64,000 bases of DNA from assembly GCA_016706685.1 (NCBI GenBank), contig JADJJE010000001.1, positions 310,001 through 374,000 of the forward strand. The letters are read 5' to 3'. Positions 42,204 through 50,556 of the stretch are shown piece by piece; position 1 is the first letter of the stretch, and each line of letters begins with the position of its first letter. The position numbers were made by a program, and so were the translations under genes. The notes under the pieces are model-generated. The model did no database searches, was not told the DNA's origin, and saw nothing but the letters and a program-made list of their open reading frames with translations. Source of the stretch: Sandaracinaceae bacterium (GTDB lineage: Bacteria > Myxococcota_A > Polyangia > Polyangiales > Houyiibacteriaceae).

Positions 42204-43211
42204 ATGAGGTATGGTCCCCGGATGAAACAAGCGTTGGTCACAGGCGGCTGCGGGTTCCTCGGCAGCTCCATCGTCAAGCTGTTGGTGGAGCGCGGCGTGC
42301 GGGTGCGCATCATGGCCGTTGCGGGCGAACCCGACGACAACGTGCGCGGGCTCGACGTTACGATTGTGCGCGGCGATGTGCGCAAGCGCGCCGACTGCGA
42401 GAAGGCGGTGGCCGGCTGCGACACGGTCTTCCACTGCGCGGCGGTCTACAAGTCGTACGCGCCCGACCCGACGATGATGTACGAGGTGAACAACGCGGGC
42501 ACCTTCAACATGCTGGAGGCCTGCCGCCGGGCGGGCGTGGGCACCGTGGTCTACACGGCCAGCATCGTGGCGCTGGGCCGCCCCCCGGCCGGCACCGTGG
42601 GCGACGAGAACACGGTCTACGAGGTCTGGGACATCGACTTCCCGTACAGCCGCAGCAAGTACCACTCGCGCAAGCTGGCCGAGGCCTTCGCGGACTGGGG
42701 TCTGGACGTGCGCGTGGTGTGCCCCGCCATCGTGTTCGGCCCGGGCGACATCGGGCCCACGCCCTCCGGCAAGCTCATCCTGGAGACGCTCAAGGGTGGC
42801 CCGCCCATCCACGTGCCGGGCGGCGCGGCCTATGTGGACGTGCGCGACGCGGCGCTGGTGCACGTGTTGGCGGCCGAGCGCGGCAAGGCCGGCGAGCGCT
42901 ACATCGCGGCCTCCGAGAACCTCACCAACGAGCAGCTGCTGCGCGCCATCCAGCGCGTGTCCGGCAAGGAGCGGCGCCTGTATGCCGTGCCCGTGGGCGT
43001 GGCGCGTGCCATCGTGACCGCTATGAACAAGGTGGCCATCCGCATGAACCAGGAGCCGCAGCTCAGCCTCGACTTCTTCGAGTACGGCCTGGCCGAGAGC
43101 TTCTTCAGCGCCGACAAGGCCAAGCGCGAGCTGGGGGCCACCTTCCGGCCCATCGACGACACCATCCGCGACGCCATCGCGTACTTCAAGAAGACGGGCA
43201 AGACCGCGTGA
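42204..43211 (+). CDS. NAD(P)-dependent epimerase/reductase (HpnA/DFR-like SDR)
   Basis: 335 residues from the ATG at 42204, selected because GGAGG lies 7 bases upstream. Extended SDR: ALVTGGCGFLGSSIVKLLVE, TVFHCAAVYKSYAPDP, VVYTASIVALGR and the catalytic pair in YSRSKYHSRKLAE, then CPAIVFGPGDIGPTP. This pattern is shared with dihydroflavonol-4-reductase-like and hopanoid-associated (HpnA) proteins. The substrate is unknown; a sugar or isoprenoid ketone is plausible. Its stop overlaps the GTG start of nagZ by one base triplet shift (GTGA). Confidence 0.88.
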   Translation: MRYGPRMKQALVTGGCGFLGSSIVKLLVERGVRVRIMAVAGEPDDNVRGLDVTIVRGDVRKRADCEKAVAGCDTVFHCAAVYKSYAPDPTMMYEVNNAGTFNMLEACRRAGVGTVVYTASIVALGRPPAGTVGDENTVYEVWDIDFPYSRSKYHSRKLAEAFADWGLDVRVVCPAIVFGPGDIGPTPSGKLILETLKGGPPIHVPGGAAYVDVRDAALVHVLAAERGKAGERYIAASENLTNEQLLRAIQRVSGKERRLYAVPVGVARAIVTAMNKVAIRMNQEPQLSLDFFEYGLAESFFSADKAKRELGATFRPIDDTIRDAIAYFKKTGKTA

Positions 43212-44242
43212 CGCGAGCGCTGACGATCGCCGCCGGGCGCGTGATCATGGTTGGGTATCCAGCGGGTCACGTGCCGGAGGTCATCGGTGAGCTGGCGGCG
43301 CAGGGGGCGCTCGCCGGCGTCATCCTGTTCAAGCGCAACCTGCCGGACGTGCAGCACGCGCTCGAGGCCACTCGGGAGTACCGCGCGCTCCACGCAGCGG
43401 GCTCGCTGCCGCTCATCGCCGTGGACCAAGAGGGCGGGCGCGTGGCGCGCCTGCGCGAGCCGGTGCTGACCCTGCCGCCCGCTGCCGAGCTGGCCAAGCG
43501 TGGCCCCGAGGCCATCCGCGCGGTAGCCAAGCAGCTGGGTGCGCAGCTCCGCGTGCTGGGCTTCAACGTGAACTTCGCGCCGGTGCTGGACGTGAACACC
43601 AACCCCGAGAACCCCATCATCGGGGACCGCTCGTTCGGGGCGACGGCGCAGGCGGTCATCGACTTCGCCCTGCCCTTCGCGGACGGGCTCATGGACGCGG
43701 GCGTCATCGCGTGTGGCAAGCACTTCCCGGGACACGGCGACACCGACGTGGACAGCCACCTGGCGCTGCCCCGGTTGGGGCACGACCTCGAGCGGTTGCG
43801 CCACGTGGAGTTGGCTCCCTTCAAGGCGGCCGCGGGGCGCGTGCCGGCCATCATGACGGCGCACGTGGTGTTCGACGCGCTCGAGCCGGGCGTGCCCGCC
43901 ACGCTGTCGCGGCGGGCCATTACCGAGCTGCTGCGCGGGGAGCTGGGCTACGAGGGCGCCATCATCAGCGACGACCTCGAGATGAAGGCCATCGCCGACC
44001 ACTACGGCAGCGGCGAGGCCGGTGTGCGCGCGATCGACGCGGGCTGTGACCTGCTGCTGGTGTGCTCCGAAGTGGAGCGAGCCTTGTCAGTGCACGAGGC
44101 GCTGGTGAAGAAGGCGGAGGCCGACTCCGCGTTCCGCGCCAGGCTCTTGGACGCGGCCGCGCGGGTGGACGAGCTCGCGGCCACGGTGCCGCCGCTCGAG
44201 ACCACGGCCCCCGAGGTGCTGTTGGCGCGCTTGCAGGGCTGA
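43208..44242 (+). CDS. nagZ: Beta-N-acetylhexosaminidase (family GH3, NagZ)
   Basis: 344 residues from a GTG at 43208 that overlaps the upstream stop. GH3 motifs: LIAVDQEGGRVARL, FNVNFAPVLDVNTNP, GDRSFG and the signature CGKHFPGHGDTDVDSHL with its catalytic His-Asp loop, then IISDDLEMKAIADHY with the nucleophile Asp in SDDLEM. It removes N-acetylglucosamine from muropeptides during peptidoglycan recycling. No signal peptide, as expected for the cytosolic enzyme. It is convergent with the TetR gene (20 bases). Confidence 0.93.
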   Translation: MTRALTIAAGRVIMVGYPAGHVPEVIGELAAQGALAGVILFKRNLPDVQHALEATREYRALHAAGSLPLIAVDQEGGRVARLREPVLTLPPAAELAKRGPEAIRAVAKQLGAQLRVLGFNVNFAPVLDVNTNPENPIIGDRSFGATAQAVIDFALPFADGLMDAGVIACGKHFPGHGDTDVDSHLALPRLGHDLERLRHVELAPFKAAAGRVPAIMTAHVVFDALEPGVPATLSRRAITELLRGELGYEGAIISDDLEMKAIADHYGSGEAGVRAIDAGCDLLLVCSEVERALSVHEALVKKAEADSAFRARLLDAAARVDELAATVPPLETTAPEVLLARLQG

Positions 44243-44261
44243 CCTCCGCGCGATGGGGGCG

Positions 44262-44906
44262 TCAGCGTGAGAGCTTCTCGAGGACCGCGTCGAACACGAA
44301 CCCGACGCTCTCCACGATGGCCCCCTGCTTCCGGTCGAAGCCGCTGAGGAGCCAGTTCCCGGCGACCGTCACCATGGCGCCCACCACGGCCTGGGACAGC
44401 ACGGCGAGGTCGAGCCGCGGGCCGGCGTGTGCGGGCAAGCCGCTGGTGATGAGCGCGCTCACCACGCCCTCGAAGCGCTGGCTGCCGGCGCGATGGAGCG
44501 CGTCGACTTCGGGGGACACGCCCAAGACCTCGAAGAGCACGACGCGCCCGAGCCGCGGGTCGGCCCGGATGGTGGTGAAGTAGGCGTCGGCCGCGCGCCG
44601 CACCTGCTGCGAGAGTGACTGACCGGGCTGCACGCTGCCGAGGATGGCGGCCTCGAGGCGGGCGATCTGACGCTGGTAGACCTGGGTCAGCAGGTCCTCG
44701 GCGTCGCGGAAGCTCTCGTAGTAGTAGCGCTGGCTGAGCCCCGAGGTCGCGCACACCGCACGCACGGTGGCCGCCGACCGGCCCTCGGTGCCGATGAGCT
44801 CGAGGCCGGCCTCGAGGAGCCGCTCGTGTCGCGCGGTCACTCGTTCGGTGTGGCTCTCGCCTCCGTAGGCGCGGGGGCTGGTGGGGCTCTCTCGGCTCTT
44901 GGGCAT
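44262..44906 (-). CDS. TetR-family transcriptional regulator
   Basis: 214 residues. The helix-turn-helix spans ~24-75: RLLEAGLELIGTEG, SAATVRAVCATSGLSQRYYYESF. The C-terminal ligand/dimer region is typical (DAYFTTIRADPRLGRVVLFEVLG). It is followed on the same strand by nothing and preceded 3 bases upstream by the Baeyer-Villiger monooxygenase, so the two are co-transcribed. It probably represses the monooxygenase/SDR genes through the palindrome at 46392-46409. Confidence 0.92.
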   Translation of the reverse strand: MPKSRESPTSPRAYGGESHTERVTARHERLLEAGLELIGTEGRSAATVRAVCATSGLSQRYYYESFRDAEDLLTQVYQRQIARLEAAILGSVQPGQSLSQQVRRAADAYFTTIRADPRLGRVVLFEVLGVSPEVDALHRAGSQRFEGVVSALITSGLPAHAGPRLDLAVLSQAVVGAMVTVAGNWLLSGFDRKQGAIVESVGFVFDAVLEKLSR

Positions 44907-44909
44907 GCG

Positions 44910-46376
44910 CTACGCAACCAGTCGGTGGTGGCGAGGGTCCATGCGGCGGGCCAGGTGTCGGAACGTGAAGCTGAAGCCGGGGAACATGGCGATGACCTTT
45001 CCGCTCTTGCTCTTGTACCAGCTGTTGCAACCGCCGGCCTGCCAGACCGTGCCCTCCATCTCGCGGTGGATCATCTCCGTGTACTCGGCCTCGGCGCGCG
45101 GCGTGACCTCCACGGTGCGGTAGCCCTCGTCGAGCGCGGTGGTGATGCAGCTCATGATGTAGTTCATCTGCGACTCGATGATGAACAGCGCGGAGGTGTG
45201 GCCGATGCCGGTGTTGGGCCCGGTGACCAGGAAGAGGTTCGGCAGGTGCGGCAGGCTCGTGCCCAGGTACGCCCGCGGGTACTCGCTCCACAGCTCCGCC
45301 ACGCTGTGCCCGTCGCGCCCCACCACGGGATAGGAGATCACGCCGTCGGTGGCGTCGTAGCCCGTGGCGTAGACGATGATGTCCACGTCCACGCGCTCTC
45401 CGTCCGTGGTGAGGATGCCGCGCTCGTCGATCTCGGCGATGCCGCGGTCGCCCGTGTGGAGCGTGGTGGTGGGCAGGCACAGCGCCGGGTACAGCGTGGA
45501 TGACAAGATCACGCGCTTGCAGCCGATGGTGAAGTCCGGCGTGAGCTGCGCGCGCAGCACGGGGTCGGCCACCTGGGCCCGGAGGTGCGCGAGGGCCTCG
45601 CGCTGCGCGGTGAGTTCGAGGGCGCGCAGGGAGTACTTCATGCCGACCACGCGGAGCTCGAGGCTCGCGTAGATGGCGGCGCGCAGCGCTCTGTACGCCA
45701 GGGGGTTGCGCAGCACGGCCCGCTCCACCGGTGTGAACACGTGGTCGGGGCGCGGCAGGACCCAGTGCGGACTGCGCTGGAACACGTGCAGCTCGGCGAC
45801 GCTGCCGGCGATGGCGGGGATGATCTGCGCGGCGCTCGCGCCCGTGCCCACGATGGCCACGCGCTTGCCACGGTAGTCCACGCTGTGGTTCCAGTCGTTG
45901 GTGTGGAACGACGCGCCGGCGAAGCGCTCGCGGCCCTTGATGGTGGGGAACACCGGCGTGCTCAGCGGCCCGCTGGCGTTGATGACGAAGCGCGCGCGAT
46001 AGGTCCCGCGCTCGACGGTCTCGACCTCCCAGATATGCTCCTCTTCGAGCCAGCGAACCGACTTCACGGTGGTGCCCAGGTCGGTCTTCTGCGTGAGGCC
46101 GTGTTTCTCGATGATGTGTTCCGTGTAGCGCTGTAGCTCGTGCTGCTCGGCGTACATCTGGGTCCACGGATAAGGCTCGAACGACAGCGAGTAGAGCGGG
46201 GACTGCACGTCCACGGCCGCACCGGGATAGGAGTTCTGCGTCCACGTGCCCCCCATGAAGGGGCGCCGCTCGAGGATGCGGAAGTCGGTGTGGCCTCGCT
46301 CGAGGAGGTTGATGGCGGCGCACTGCCCGCCGAACCCGCTGCCGACGATGAGGGTGGTGTACTGCTTGATGCTCAT
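44910..46376 (-). CDS. Baeyer-Villiger-type flavin monooxygenase
   Basis: 488 residues from the ATG at 46376 (AAGG 8 bases upstream). Two Rossmann motifs: TLIVGSGFGGQCAAI (8-22) for FAD and VAIVGTGASAAQIIPAI (173-189) for NADPH. The Baeyer-Villiger fingerprint FxGxxxHxxxW is present as FAGASFHTNDW (152-162). It inserts oxygen next to a ketone, producing an ester or lactone. The divergently transcribed SDR could supply the ketone by oxidising an alcohol. Longer in-frame extension upstream is antisense to the SDR gene and not real. Confidence 0.93.
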   Translation of the reverse strand: MSIKQYTTLIVGSGFGGQCAAINLLERGHTDFRILERRPFMGGTWTQNSYPGAAVDVQSPLYSLSFEPYPWTQMYAEQHELQRYTEHIIEKHGLTQKTDLGTTVKSVRWLEEEHIWEVETVERGTYRARFVINASGPLSTPVFPTIKGRERFAGASFHTNDWNHSVDYRGKRVAIVGTGASAAQIIPAIAGSVAELHVFQRSPHWVLPRPDHVFTPVERAVLRNPLAYRALRAAIYASLELRVVGMKYSLRALELTAQREALAHLRAQVADPVLRAQLTPDFTIGCKRVILSSTLYPALCLPTTTLHTGDRGIAEIDERGILTTDGERVDVDIIVYATGYDATDGVISYPVVGRDGHSVAELWSEYPRAYLGTSLPHLPNLFLVTGPNTGIGHTSALFIIESQMNYIMSCITTALDEGYRTVEVTPRAEAEYTEMIHREMEGTVWQAGGCNSWYKSKSGKVIAMFPGFSFTFRHLARRMDPRHHRLVA

Positions 46377-46391
46377 GATGGACCTTGCATG

Positions 46392-46409
46392 TGGATGCAC
46401 TTGTATCCA
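46392..46409. promoter_or_regulatory. Palindromic operator candidate between monooxygenase and SDR genes
   Basis: TGGATGCACTTGTATCCA pairs at 7 of 9 positions. It lies in the 66-bp divergent spacer between the two genes, the typical position for an operator of the adjacent TetR-family repressor. One dimer could control both directions. Confidence 0.5.
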
Positions 46410-46442
46410 GAATAGCAGACTTCCAGCAAGAGGACACGAAAC

Positions 46443-47264
46443 ATGCGCCGGTACTACGAGAACAAGAACGCCATCATCACGGGCTCGGCCGCCGGGATTG
46501 GGCGGGCCCTCGCGGTGCAGCTCGCCCAGCTGGGGGTGCGGGTGGCTCACTGCGACGTGAACGACGCGAGCGAGACCACGCGCGCGATGCGCAGCCACCC
46601 TGCGGGGCACCACTTCAGCCAGGTGGACATGGGTGACAAGCGCGCCATCAGCGCCTTCGTGGACGACGTGCTCCAGCGCTTCGGGACCGTGGACGTGCTG
46701 ATCAACAACGCCGGCATCGCCCTCGGCGACCGCACGTTCGAAGAGGTGAGCGAGCCGGACTTCGAGCGCATCACCAACATCAATTACTGGGGCGTGGTGC
46801 ACACCACCCAGCGCCTCTACCCCCACATGCTGAAGCGACCCCAGGCGGCCATCGCCAACCTCTCGAGCTCGCAGGGCATCTTGGCGGCGCCCTACCTGGT
46901 GCCGTACTGCACCACCAAGTTCGCGGTGCGCGGCTTCACGGACGCGCTGCGCGCCGAGCATGCGGTGCGAGGCCTGCGCAACCTGACGTTCCACACGGTG
47001 CACCCCGGCGCGGTCGCCACGAACATCACACGGAACGCCGACTACCAGGGCCCCAACAGCGACCACTTCCACAAGGCGCTGCAGACGCGCGGCGCGACGC
47101 CGGAGAAGGCGGCGGACACCATCCTGCGCGGCATCGCCAACGGGACGGGCCGCATCTTCATCGCGGACGGACGAGCCCAGGACCTGCTGGCGCGCTTGGT
47201 GCCCACTCAGGTGCCGCGGCTGCTCGAGCTGTACATGAAGCTGGAGGGGGTGAAGCCCCGGTAG
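46443..47264 (+). CDS. Short-chain dehydrogenase/reductase
   Basis: 273 residues, classical SDR. NAIITGSAAGIGRALAVQL holds TGxxxGIG, followed by VDVLINNAGIALG (NNAG), NLSSSQG (active Ser) and VPYCTTKFAVRGF (YxxxK with Tyr and Lys). All catalytic residues are intact. It oxidises or reduces an alcohol/ketone with NAD(P), fitting with the divergent Baeyer-Villiger monooxygenase and shared TetR control. AGAGG lies about 8 bases upstream of the ATG. Confidence 0.93.
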   Translation: MRRYYENKNAIITGSAAGIGRALAVQLAQLGVRVAHCDVNDASETTRAMRSHPAGHHFSQVDMGDKRAISAFVDDVLQRFGTVDVLINNAGIALGDRTFEEVSEPDFERITNINYWGVVHTTQRLYPHMLKRPQAAIANLSSSQGILAAPYLVPYCTTKFAVRGFTDALRAEHAVRGLRNLTFHTVHPGAVATNITRNADYQGPNSDHFHKALQTRGATPEKAADTILRGIANGTGRIFIADGRAQDLLARLVPTQVPRLLELYMKLEGVKPR

Positions 47265-47308
47265 ACGTGGGGCCGTTCGGTCTGCGCTGAGACGACCCGC
47301 ATCAATAC

Positions 47309-47938
47309 TCAGGGCACGACCCGAATCGCTCCCCGCATCTCGGTGTGCACTTCGCAGATGAACCCGTAGGTCCCCGGAACGGGGAACGCGAGCGTGTGGT
47401 CGCCCTCGTCCGGATAGGCGCCGGGGATGGGGCTGGGCAGGTCACCTCCGAGCGCGGAGAGCGGGTGCCACCGGAAGGCTCCGGACCACGTGACGCTCTG
47501 GCCCACGGCGATCTGCATGCAGCGTTCGGGGAGCGCGCCCAGATCGAAGTTCCAAGCCAGCGTGCGGTCCGCGTCAATGGCGGAGCGGTCCGTGAACGAC
47601 AGGCAGTCCTGCACGACGGACGCGCCCGCGTCCACGCCCGTCTCCGCGTCGCTCGCATCGAACGCGGCGTCGGCCTCGGAAATGTATGCGTCCTCCTGGG
47701 GGCTCGCGTCGTTCGCCGCGTCATGCCGGCCGCCGACGTCACGCTCGCCACCATCGACTTCCGCGTCTGGCGTGCGGTCAGGGTGCGCAGCATCCAAGAC
47801 GTCGCGGTTCGCGCCTTGCCGGCACCCGAGCGCCAGCAGCGCAGCGGCGCATACCCAGGCGCGGCGGCATAGGTCGCCGTGCGTCCATCGTGGTTCCCAC
47901 GGTCGAACTGGTCCTGGTCCACGAGCTTGGCGGGTCAT
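47309..47938 (-). CDS. Cupredoxin (plastocyanin-like) lipoprotein
   Basis: 209 residues. Lipobox ALLALGC (Cys39), an Asp/Ala-rich linker (~45-110), then a C-terminal blue-copper domain: WSGAFRWHPLSAL (first His ligand) and TYGFICEVHTEMRG with the Cys-His-Met cluster in CxxHxxM form. All four copper ligands can be placed. It probably shuttles electrons or binds copper at the envelope. Convergent with the SDR gene. Confidence 0.88.
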   Translation of the reverse strand: MTRQARGPGPVRPWEPRWTHGDLCRRAWVCAAALLALGCRQGANRDVLDAAHPDRTPDAEVDGGERDVGGRHDAANDASPQEDAYISEADAAFDASDAETGVDAGASVVQDCLSFTDRSAIDADRTLAWNFDLGALPERCMQIAVGQSVTWSGAFRWHPLSALGGDLPSPIPGAYPDEGDHTLAFPVPGTYGFICEVHTEMRGAIRVVP

Positions 47939-48004
47939 TGGCGTTGGGCGAGCGAGACGGGCTGTCGGTCAGCTCGCGCATCAGTTAGCCGCACGCGGCG
48001 CCCG

Positions 48005-48039
48005 CACGTTGCAACGCTGGGTGCCGACAGTGCAACGTG
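48005..48039. repeat. Inverted repeat CACGTTGCA / TGCAACGTG
   Basis: Perfect 9-bp arms at 48005-48013 and 48031-48039 with a 17-base spacer. It lies in the 214-bp divergent region (47939-48152) between the cupredoxin and zinc-ribbon genes, where a regulator of either could bind. I see no gene in that spacer. Confidence 0.4.
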
Positions 48040-48152
48040 TCAGGGCTCGGCGCCACGCCTCCATCGCCGAGCTTCCGCGCGAGGGTGCACAGGGCCGCCG
48101 GAAGCGCGCCTCCGCTCGAGCAAGGAACGCCCGATTTCGATAGACTCGAAAG

Positions 48153-48404
48153 ATGAGCAACGAGCATCCGTATCGCCCTTGCCCCGCCTGCGGGGGTGTC
48201 GAGTTCCACAACCTGCCGGACCTCGCCTTCGAGGTACACCGCGCAGTGGGGATCGCGCTCACGAAGCTCCCCACGAGCATCCGCGTCGCGCTGATCGTGT
48301 GCAGCGGCTGTGGAAAGACCGACCTCTACACGCAGAACGTCGCTCAGCTCGTGCCGCGCGTCCCGGGCGCCACGCAGTTTCGCGCGGCGCCGCGAAGGCA
48401 GTAG
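48153..48404 (+). CDS. Small zinc-ribbon-like protein
   Basis: 83 residues. Two Cys pairs (PCPACGG and IVCSGCGKTDLYT) are spaced as in a single zinc-ribbon knuckle, with VEFHNLPDLAFEVHRAV between. No family name recognised. The ATG at 48153 follows a purine-rich stretch (CGAAAGATG). The short length and clean Cys spacing support a real gene. Confidence 0.6.
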   Translation: MSNEHPYRPCPACGGVEFHNLPDLAFEVHRAVGIALTKLPTSIRVALIVCSGCGKTDLYTQNVAQLVPRVPGATQFRAAPRRQ

Positions 48405-48437
48405 CGGACACGGCGGCGGGCGAAGCTGCGTGCGGGC

Positions 48438-49697
48438 TCAGAAGCGCTGAGCGACGAACACGTGTTGACTGCCGAACACGTCCACGTACGACAGCTCCAC
48501 GCTGCTGACTGCGCTCCACGGGATGTCCTGGCACGCCAACTCGTGCGAGACCGTCTCCGGCGGCAAGACCATCGCGTACACGTTGTCGGGCGCGAACTGC
48601 GTGAGGTTGGACTCTGGGCAGCGCACCGCCGGCGCCCCGGCGACCACCTGCACCCGCACGTCACTCGCCAGCGACGCGGGGGCAGTCGACGTGGACCCAT
48701 CGGCCATGCGCCACACCCAGTCGATGCGCTCTATGGTCTGATCGTCATGGAGGACGACAGTCGGCTCGAGCGCGGGCGCGATATCGGCCAAGCCCGAGAC
48801 GTCCGCGAGCTGGAAGAGGAGGGTGCGCTCGCCATACGTTAGCGTCCACATGCCCGGCGTGGGTCGAACCTCCGGCGTCGGCAGCGGGATGCCGTACAAG
48901 ATGTTGCCGAAGCCGGCCGCCATGCTGTTGACCATCAGCGCGTCGATGCCGGAGCCCGCAGGCCCCGTGACGGTTGCCGAGCTGGGGTAGGTGTCGACCC
49001 CGTCCTCGACCACGTTGACGCCCATCTGCCAGACGGACACGGGCGCCGCCGGCTGCCCTACCAGACCCGCAAAGCTGCTGTTGCGGAGCGCGGCGATCTG
49101 CAGCCGGAACTCCCGCCCCTGCAGCAGGTCGATCACTCCGTCGCCGTCCACATCCGGATCCTCGAGGAACGCGCGGGCGACCACGCCGAGCTCCGAGAGC
49201 GCCTCGATCTCCGCGTCGTCCAGGGTGATGCCATTCCCGACGGGGTCGACTCCCGGGGCGATCAGCGCGCCACTCGCGACCAACGTGCCGAGGTCGATGG
49301 TGGACACACCGTCATCGACGGCCTGCACCGGCACGCCCGGGATGGCGTCGCGCACCGAGACGAAGCCCAGGTACTCGTCGGCTGGGCCCACCAGCACCAG
49401 GCTCACCACGCGGTCGGTCGGGACAGGGAACGAGAACGCGCCGTTGCTGACTGCCCGGATCTCGTATTGGTTGCCGCTGATCATGATGACCTTCACCGCA
49501 TCGGCAGGCCCGAGCGCGGCGATGATCGCGCCGGGGACCGACGCAGTGTCGGTCTGGGGGATGCGACCGCGCAGCGTGATGGTCCGCTGATTCATGTCGT
49601 CCGAGGGCACGCGCTTGCACGCCGCGAGCAGCACGAGCAGCGACAGCAACGCCGAACGACGTACGAACGCGGGTACCCAATGTTCGAGACTAGCCAT
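48438..49697 (-). CDS. Lipoprotein of unknown function
   Basis: 419 residues from the ATG at 49697. Lipobox LLAAC (in ALLSLLVLLAACKR), then beta-rich sequence. An early domain (TITLRGRIPQTDTASVPGAIIAAL ... YEIRAVSNGAFSFPVPTD) has the form of a carboxypeptidase-regulatory-like beta sandwich. DPDVDGDGVIDLLQG is a calcium-binding-like loop. The C-terminal part contains WVWRMADGSTST and a Cys pair. Starts 8 bases inside the end of the Imm49-like gene, so it is translated with it. Confidence 0.75.
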   Translation of the reverse strand: MASLEHWVPAFVRRSALLSLLVLLAACKRVPSDDMNQRTITLRGRIPQTDTASVPGAIIAALGPADAVKVIMISGNQYEIRAVSNGAFSFPVPTDRVVSLVLVGPADEYLGFVSVRDAIPGVPVQAVDDGVSTIDLGTLVASGALIAPGVDPVGNGITLDDAEIEALSELGVVARAFLEDPDVDGDGVIDLLQGREFRLQIAALRNSSFAGLVGQPAAPVSVWQMGVNVVEDGVDTYPSSATVTGPAGSGIDALMVNSMAAGFGNILYGIPLPTPEVRPTPGMWTLTYGERTLLFQLADVSGLADIAPALEPTVVLHDDQTIERIDWVWRMADGSTSTAPASLASDVRVQVVAGAPAVRCPESNLTQFAPDNVYAMVLPPETVSHELACQDIPWSAVSSVELSYVDVFGSQHVFVAQRF

Positions 49698-50556
49698 GGA
49701 GTGCTCCGGTGTTGTCGATGATCCACGCCGGCACGTAGTCGGTCGTGATCGCAATGGAGAGGCCGACGCCGAGGTCGCGGGCCAGGCAGGCCATGGCCAG
49801 CGGCGCCAGCGCGAGCTGACCATGAACGCCCCCCTTGGCGTCGCCCTGGCCGTAGTAGTGATGGTGCCCGCCGAGTGCCTGGGCGAGAGCGATCCCGAAG
49901 CCCGCTCCGTCGCGCTCTACCACGCGGAGGCCCAGCTCGAGCTCAGCGCCGACCAGGAGGCGCACGTAGTCGCGGCTGACGGGATCGACTCGGTCGGGGT
50001 CGGCGGCGCGCATCGCGGCGACCAGCCAGTCACTGGCGTCGGCGTCGCGGCGGAACGTGGCGGTCAGCGCGGCAGCTTCGCTCGCGAACCACGACGGGGC
50101 TGCGGGGGAGAGGTCGCGCAGGTCGTGAGGTTGGATCGACGCGAGCACCGCGATGGCCTCGTGGTGACGAGCGGCGGCGGCGGCCAGCATGCCGGTGCGC
50201 CAGTGCAGCTGCCCCCTGAGCTTGCCGCGGTCGAAACGGTCGCGGTCCACCTGGACGCGCCGCAGCCCAGGGCCTGGCGCCTCGATCGGGCCGTGGCCGG
50301 GCGCGGTGGCGGCGAGGAACGCGGCCGCGGCGGCGCAACCGCAGCACTCCAGGTCGTCGAGGATGACCGGATCGTTGGGGTCGAGCGCTGCGCGGATCGC
50401 GGCGGTGTCGAACGCCATGGTGCTGATGGCGCCCAACGTCGCACCGGGCCACACGTCGCCATCGAGTCGCTGTCGGAGAAGCGCCGCCTGGGTCGCCAGG
50501 GTCTGGCGGCGGACGTCATCGGAACCGGCAAGGACATGGCGCACGAGCTGACTCAT
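49690..50556 (-). CDS. Imm49-family immunity-like protein
   Basis: 288 residues from the ATG at 50556, which overlaps the stop of the hydrolase gene (ATGA). N-terminal helical region; the C terminus carries DYVRLLVGAELELGLRV ... HHHYYG ... LALAPLAMACLARDLGVGLS ... TTDYVPAWIIDN, the conserved pattern of Imm49 proteins linked to polymorphic toxins. No toxin gene is nearby; instead it lies in an operon with an endoglycoceramidase-like hydrolase and a lipoprotein. It may be an orphan immunity gene or have been recruited for another role. Confidence 0.7.
   Translation of the reverse strand: MSQLVRHVLAGSDDVRRQTLATQAALLRQRLDGDVWPGATLGAISTMAFDTAAIRAALDPNDPVILDDLECCGCAAAAAFLAATAPGHGPIEAPGPGLRRVQVDRDRFDRGKLRGQLHWRTGMLAAAAARHHEAIAVLASIQPHDLRDLSPAAPSWFASEAAALTATFRRDADASDWLVAAMRAADPDRVDPVSRDYVRLLVGAELELGLRVVERDGAGFGIALAQALGGHHHYYGQGDAKGGVHGQLALAPLAMACLARDLGVGLSIAITTDYVPAWIIDNTGALHG

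Noticed and set aside
46377..47072. N-terminal extension of the Baeyer-Villiger monooxygenase to 720 residues
   Set aside because: The extension is antisense to the SDR gene. The family start and the ribosome binding site are at 46376.
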